In this document: in pieces, positions 5,506 to 7,641 of the stretch | Position numbering within the stretch: position 1 is the first letter of the stretch | Layout: each line of letters opens with the position of its first letter | Assembly: GCA_036401395.1 (NCBI GenBank) | Contig: DASWUZ010000027.1 | Location: 1-7,641 of the forward strand | From: DASWUZ01 sp036401395 | GTDB lineage: Bacteria > Acidobacteriota > Terriglobia > Terriglobales > Acidobacteriaceae | Direction of reading: 5' to 3' | DNA length: 7,641 nt | Made by a program: the position numbers and the translations under genes | The notes under the pieces: generated by a model | Told to the model about the DNA's origin: nothing | Seen by the model: only the letters and a program-made list of their open reading frames with translations | The model's database searches: none

Positions 5506-6666
5506 GTGCCATTCACAAGAAGAGAAGCCCTCGTATCGGCTGGGGCGCTAGCGGTTGCTGGTATCGTCCCATCGTCAAATGCAAACGGGAAAGAATCGGG
5601 TCCATCCTCGCAGCCAATATCTGAATCCACCGTTGGGCCCATTTGCCTGGCTGACTACGAGCCCTTAGCGAAAGCGAAGATGTCAGCCATGGCTTGGGAA
5701 TTCATCAACGCCGGCGCGGCGGATGAGACCACAGTGCGGTGGAATAAGGAGGCCTACCAGCGCATTCGTCTCAGACCCCGCGTACTGGTAGATGTCACCA
5801 AATTGGACACCCGTGTCACGCTGTTTGGGCAGGAACATGCTTTTCCGCTCCTGCTGGCACCCACGTCGGCCCAGACTTTGACCCATCCGGAGGGCGAGTT
5901 GGCCACGGCCCGGGCCGCAGGCGCATCCGGCACCACTATGGTGCTTAGCTCCTTTCGAGCAAAAGCCTTGAAGATGTTGCGGCAGTGGCAAAGAGCCCAT
6001 TGTGGTTTCAACTCTACGCGCAGACGGACCACGGCTTCACCCGTGATCTGGTCCAACGCGCCGAGGCAGGCGGGTATCGCGCGCTTTGCCTGACGGTTGA
6101 CACTCCTATCTCGGGCGCGCGCAATCGAGAGACTCGAGCCGATGTTCAGTTGCCACCGATGCCTAACATGACAGGGTTCAAGGGGGTTGGCGGTTCGGGT
6201 GGTTACCACCCAGGCTCGTACAAACTTTTTAGCAATGTACTCGATGCTGCGCTGACCTGGAAAGATGTGGAATGACTGTGCTCGTTCGCCAAGATTCCCG
6301 TGCTCGTGAAGGGTGTTCTCAATCCCGATGACGCGGATCAGGCCGTCAAATCGGGGGTTGCAGGCATCATGGTCTCGAACACGGTGGGCGCAATCTTGAT
6401 ACAAATCCCGCCACCATCGACGCATTGCCTCATGTTGTGGACCGGGTCGCCGGGCGCGTACCAGTACTGGTCGACGGCGGTATACGACGCGGTACTGACG
6501 TTCTCAAGGCGCTGGCATTTGGCCCTACCTCTACGGCCTGGGTGCGGCGGGCGAACCGGGCGTCAAGAAAGTGATCGAGATTTTGCAGCGCGAATTTCAA
6601 ATGGCTATGGTTCTGACCGGCAGAACGAATATCGGCGCCATCGACCGCTCCCTCATCTGGACCTAA
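5506..6666 (+). pseudogene. Decayed FMN-dependent alpha-hydroxy-acid oxidase/dehydrogenase (LldD/glycolate oxidase family)
   Basis: The gene once encoded about 395 residues of an FMN enzyme that oxidises L-2-hydroxy acids such as lactate. A twin-arginine-type leader (TRREAL, then an Ala-rich hydrophobic stretch) suggests export. Family motifs survive in three successive frames: YEPLAKAKM, RPRVLVDV and HPEGELATARAAG in the first; PLWFQLY, LTVDTP and IPVLVKGVL (with the conserved Lys) in the second; GGRNLDT and VDGGIRRGTDVLKALAFG in the third; and PYLYGLGAAGEPG to the TAA stop after a return to the first frame. Lesions: (1) a missing base in the T run at about 5953-5956; (2) TGA at 6273-6275 where the family usually has Trp; (3) a missing C at about 6380/6381, destroying the catalytic His of SNHGG; (4) about 25 bases missing near 6521-6525, removing the equivalent of ATAVLIGR, including FMN-phosphate-binding residues. 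Read from the start, the frame ends at 6091-6093 after 195 codons. The lesion sizes are inferred against the remembered family sequence. Confidence 0.93.
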
Positions 6667-6711
6667 GCGACGCGTCACTTTTGGAAGGTCCAGCGGTTGA
6701 CCACCTCTCGC

Positions 6712-6749
6712 GGCGGGTCTAGCCTTTGGAAGTGGGGCAAACCCGCCCC
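6712..6749 (+). other. GC-rich inverted repeats in the aminotransferase leader
   Basis: GGCGGGT (6712-6718) pairs with ACCCGCC (6741-6747), and, as an alternative, GGGGC (6734-6738) pairs with GCCCC (6745-6749) around a 6-base loop. The two structures are mutually exclusive because they share 6745-6747, and both end next to the likely GGGA ribosome site (6750-6753). There is no U-tract. This could be the remnant of a terminator for the upstream gene, a leader that modulates translation, or chance in GC-rich DNA. Confidence 0.3.
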
Positions 6750-6760
6750 GGGAAATACGA

Positions 6761-7641
6761 ATGAAAAGCACCCTGCTCGAAAATGAAGTCCATCCCGGTT
6801 CCGCAGCGGAACTGCGGCGGCATCTCTTCTACGAAACCTCCCATTCTCCAGCGATCACCGACCTGGTCGGCTATGAAAAAGCCCAGGACATCGTCGATTT
6901 CTGCTTCATCGCCAACCCTTATTACCCCACTCCGGCGATGCTTGAAGACTTGCAGCGCAACCTCCCTAACCTGATCAAGTCCTACCCGTCGAGCAATCCG
7001 ATGATGAGCCAGCGAAATCTGGCGAAGGTCCTCAACGTAGATCCCGAACGGCTGATCATCGGCAATGGCGCGACCGAGTTGATCTCGCTGATCGACCTGA
7101 CGCTGATCGACCGCATCGCGGTGCCCATCCCCACCTTCGGCGAGTACATCGAGAAGATGAAGGACCTGCGCAACGCCGAGCTTTACCCGCTCGACCCCGA
7201 CGACGGATACCAGCTACGCCTTAATGACTACCTCGCCTGGGTGCATCAGCGAAAACTCGAGTGCCTGCTTGTGATTAACCCGGGCAATCCGACCGGCCAG
7301 TTCATCCCCCTCGCCGAGATGATCGAATTCCTCCACCGCGCCCGCGACCTCGAGCTCGTCATCGTCGATGAATCGTTCATCGACTTCGCCGGCGATGAAA
7401 TCCCGAGCCTGCTGCCGCTCGCCGACCAGTTCACCAACCTGCTCATCGTCCGCAGCATGAGTAAGCACTGCGGCGTCCCCGGCTTGCGTCTGGGCTACTG
7501 CTACAGCGCCAATCTCTACATCCTCAATCGGCTGCGCCGCTTCGTTCCCACCTGGAACCTGAACACCCTCGCGCAGTATTTCCTCTCCCTGTTGCCCGAC
7601 GAGGTTGACGCCTATCACCTTGGCCGAAAGCGTCTGATCGG
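6761..7641 (+). CDS. HisC/CobD-like PLP-dependent class I/II aminotransferase, C-terminus cut by window edge
   Basis: The frame is open from ATG 6761-6763 to the window end, giving 293 complete codons plus two bases. It is a fold-type I PLP enzyme resembling histidinol-phosphate aminotransferase and threonine-phosphate decarboxylase. Landmarks: GNGATELI (101-108) for cofactor phosphate contact, PTFGEY (124-129), NPGNPTG (173-179), VDESFIDF (202-209) with the Asp that pairs with the pyridine nitrogen, and RSMSKHCGVPGLRLGY (231-246) with Schiff-base Lys K235 and R243. All key residues are present, so it is probably active. The substrate cannot be set from sequence alone; the segment YPSSNPMMSQRNLAK differs from the usual HisC sequence, and no his, cob or phosphonate gene is adjacent. 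An in-frame TGA at 6698-6700 limits the start, and GGGA lies 7 bases before the ATG. It begins 94 bases after the oxidase pseudogene. Confidence 0.9.
   Translation, partial: MKSTLLENEVHPGSAAELRRHLFYETSHSPAITDLVGYEKAQDIVDFCFIANPYYPTPAMLEDLQRNLPNLIKSYPSSNPMMSQRNLAKVLNVDPERLIIGNGATELISLIDLTLIDRIAVPIPTFGEYIEKMKDLRNAELYPLDPDDGYQLRLNDYLAWVHQRKLECLLVINPGNPTGQFIPLAEMIEFLHRARDLELVIVDESFIDFAGDEIPSLLPLADQFTNLLIVRSMSKHCGVPGLRLGYCYSANLYILNRLRRFVPTWNLNTLAQYFLSLLPDEVDAYHLGRKRLI

Noticed and set aside
4962..5624. Plus-strand 220-codon ORF spanning the divergent region
   Set aside because: It runs antisense to AIM24 and then into the oxidase leader in the wrong frame, with no domain and no ribosome site.
5754..6425. 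Minus-strand 223-codon ORF opposite the oxidase pseudogene
   Set aside because: The plus strand carries clear FMN oxidase motifs, while this antisense frame shows none.
5953..6526. Programmed frameshifting or stop read-through as an explanation for the broken oxidase
   Set aside because: Four separate events would be needed, including loss of the active-site His codon and of about eight FMN-binding residues, which recoding cannot restore.
6300..6722. Plus-strand 140-codon ORF read as a separate small protein
   Set aside because: It begins with oxidase sequence (the KGVLNPDDADQAVKSG block) and then runs out of frame after the deletion near 6380; it is a fragment of the pseudogene.
7214..7618. 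Minus-strand 134-codon acidic ORF inside the aminotransferase
   Set aside because: It is antisense to the PLP enzyme, which has all its cofactor motifs; the acidic composition mirrors the codon bias of the sense strand.

Overview
The window looks like a chromosomal stretch of a moderately GC-rich, Gram-negative-type soil bacterium, most plausibly an Acidobacteriota member. This rests on remembered protein style: the AIM24/TIGR00266 protein, the YncE-like secreted propeller, the Tat-type FMN hydroxy-acid oxidase and the HELKT histidine kinase. No phylogenetic marker is present, so the assignment is tentative. I see no tRNA, rRNA, CRISPR array, insertion sequence or phage gene.

Layout. Positions 1-5224 carry five genes, all on the minus strand. 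In order of transcription they are an AIM24-family protein (5224-4469), an OmpR-family response regulator (4409-3720), its histidine kinase (3723-2239, joined by a 4-base ATGA overlap), a secreted YVTN/YncE-type beta-propeller (2120-1032), and an exostosin-like (GT47-type) glycosyltransferase (894 to the left edge, cut at its C-terminus). A 281-base divergent intergenic region (5225-5505) separates these from two plus-strand genes. The first is a decayed FMN-dependent alpha-hydroxy-acid oxidase (5506-6666). The second is a HisC/CobD-like PLP-dependent aminotransferase (6761 to the right edge, cut at its C-terminus).

How the genes may work together. The regulator and kinase clearly form one two-component system. 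A direct repeat of the PmrA-box type, CTTAAG-N5-CTTAAT, lies 24 bases upstream of the regulator start. It suggests autoregulation and gives a testable DNA-binding specificity. The neighbouring AIM24 protein, propeller and glycosyltransferase could belong to an envelope-related neighbourhood, but only the regulator-kinase pair is firmly linked by the sequence. The oxidase has four separate lesions: two 1-base deletions, one nonsense codon and one deletion of about 25 bases. It keeps a strong ribosome-binding site and a Tat-type leader, so decay looks recent.

I did not find a convincing undescribed system. The most useful leads are the PmrA-like operator, the oxidase pseudogene, the kinase H-box lacking its usual proline, and the exostosin-type glycosyltransferase.
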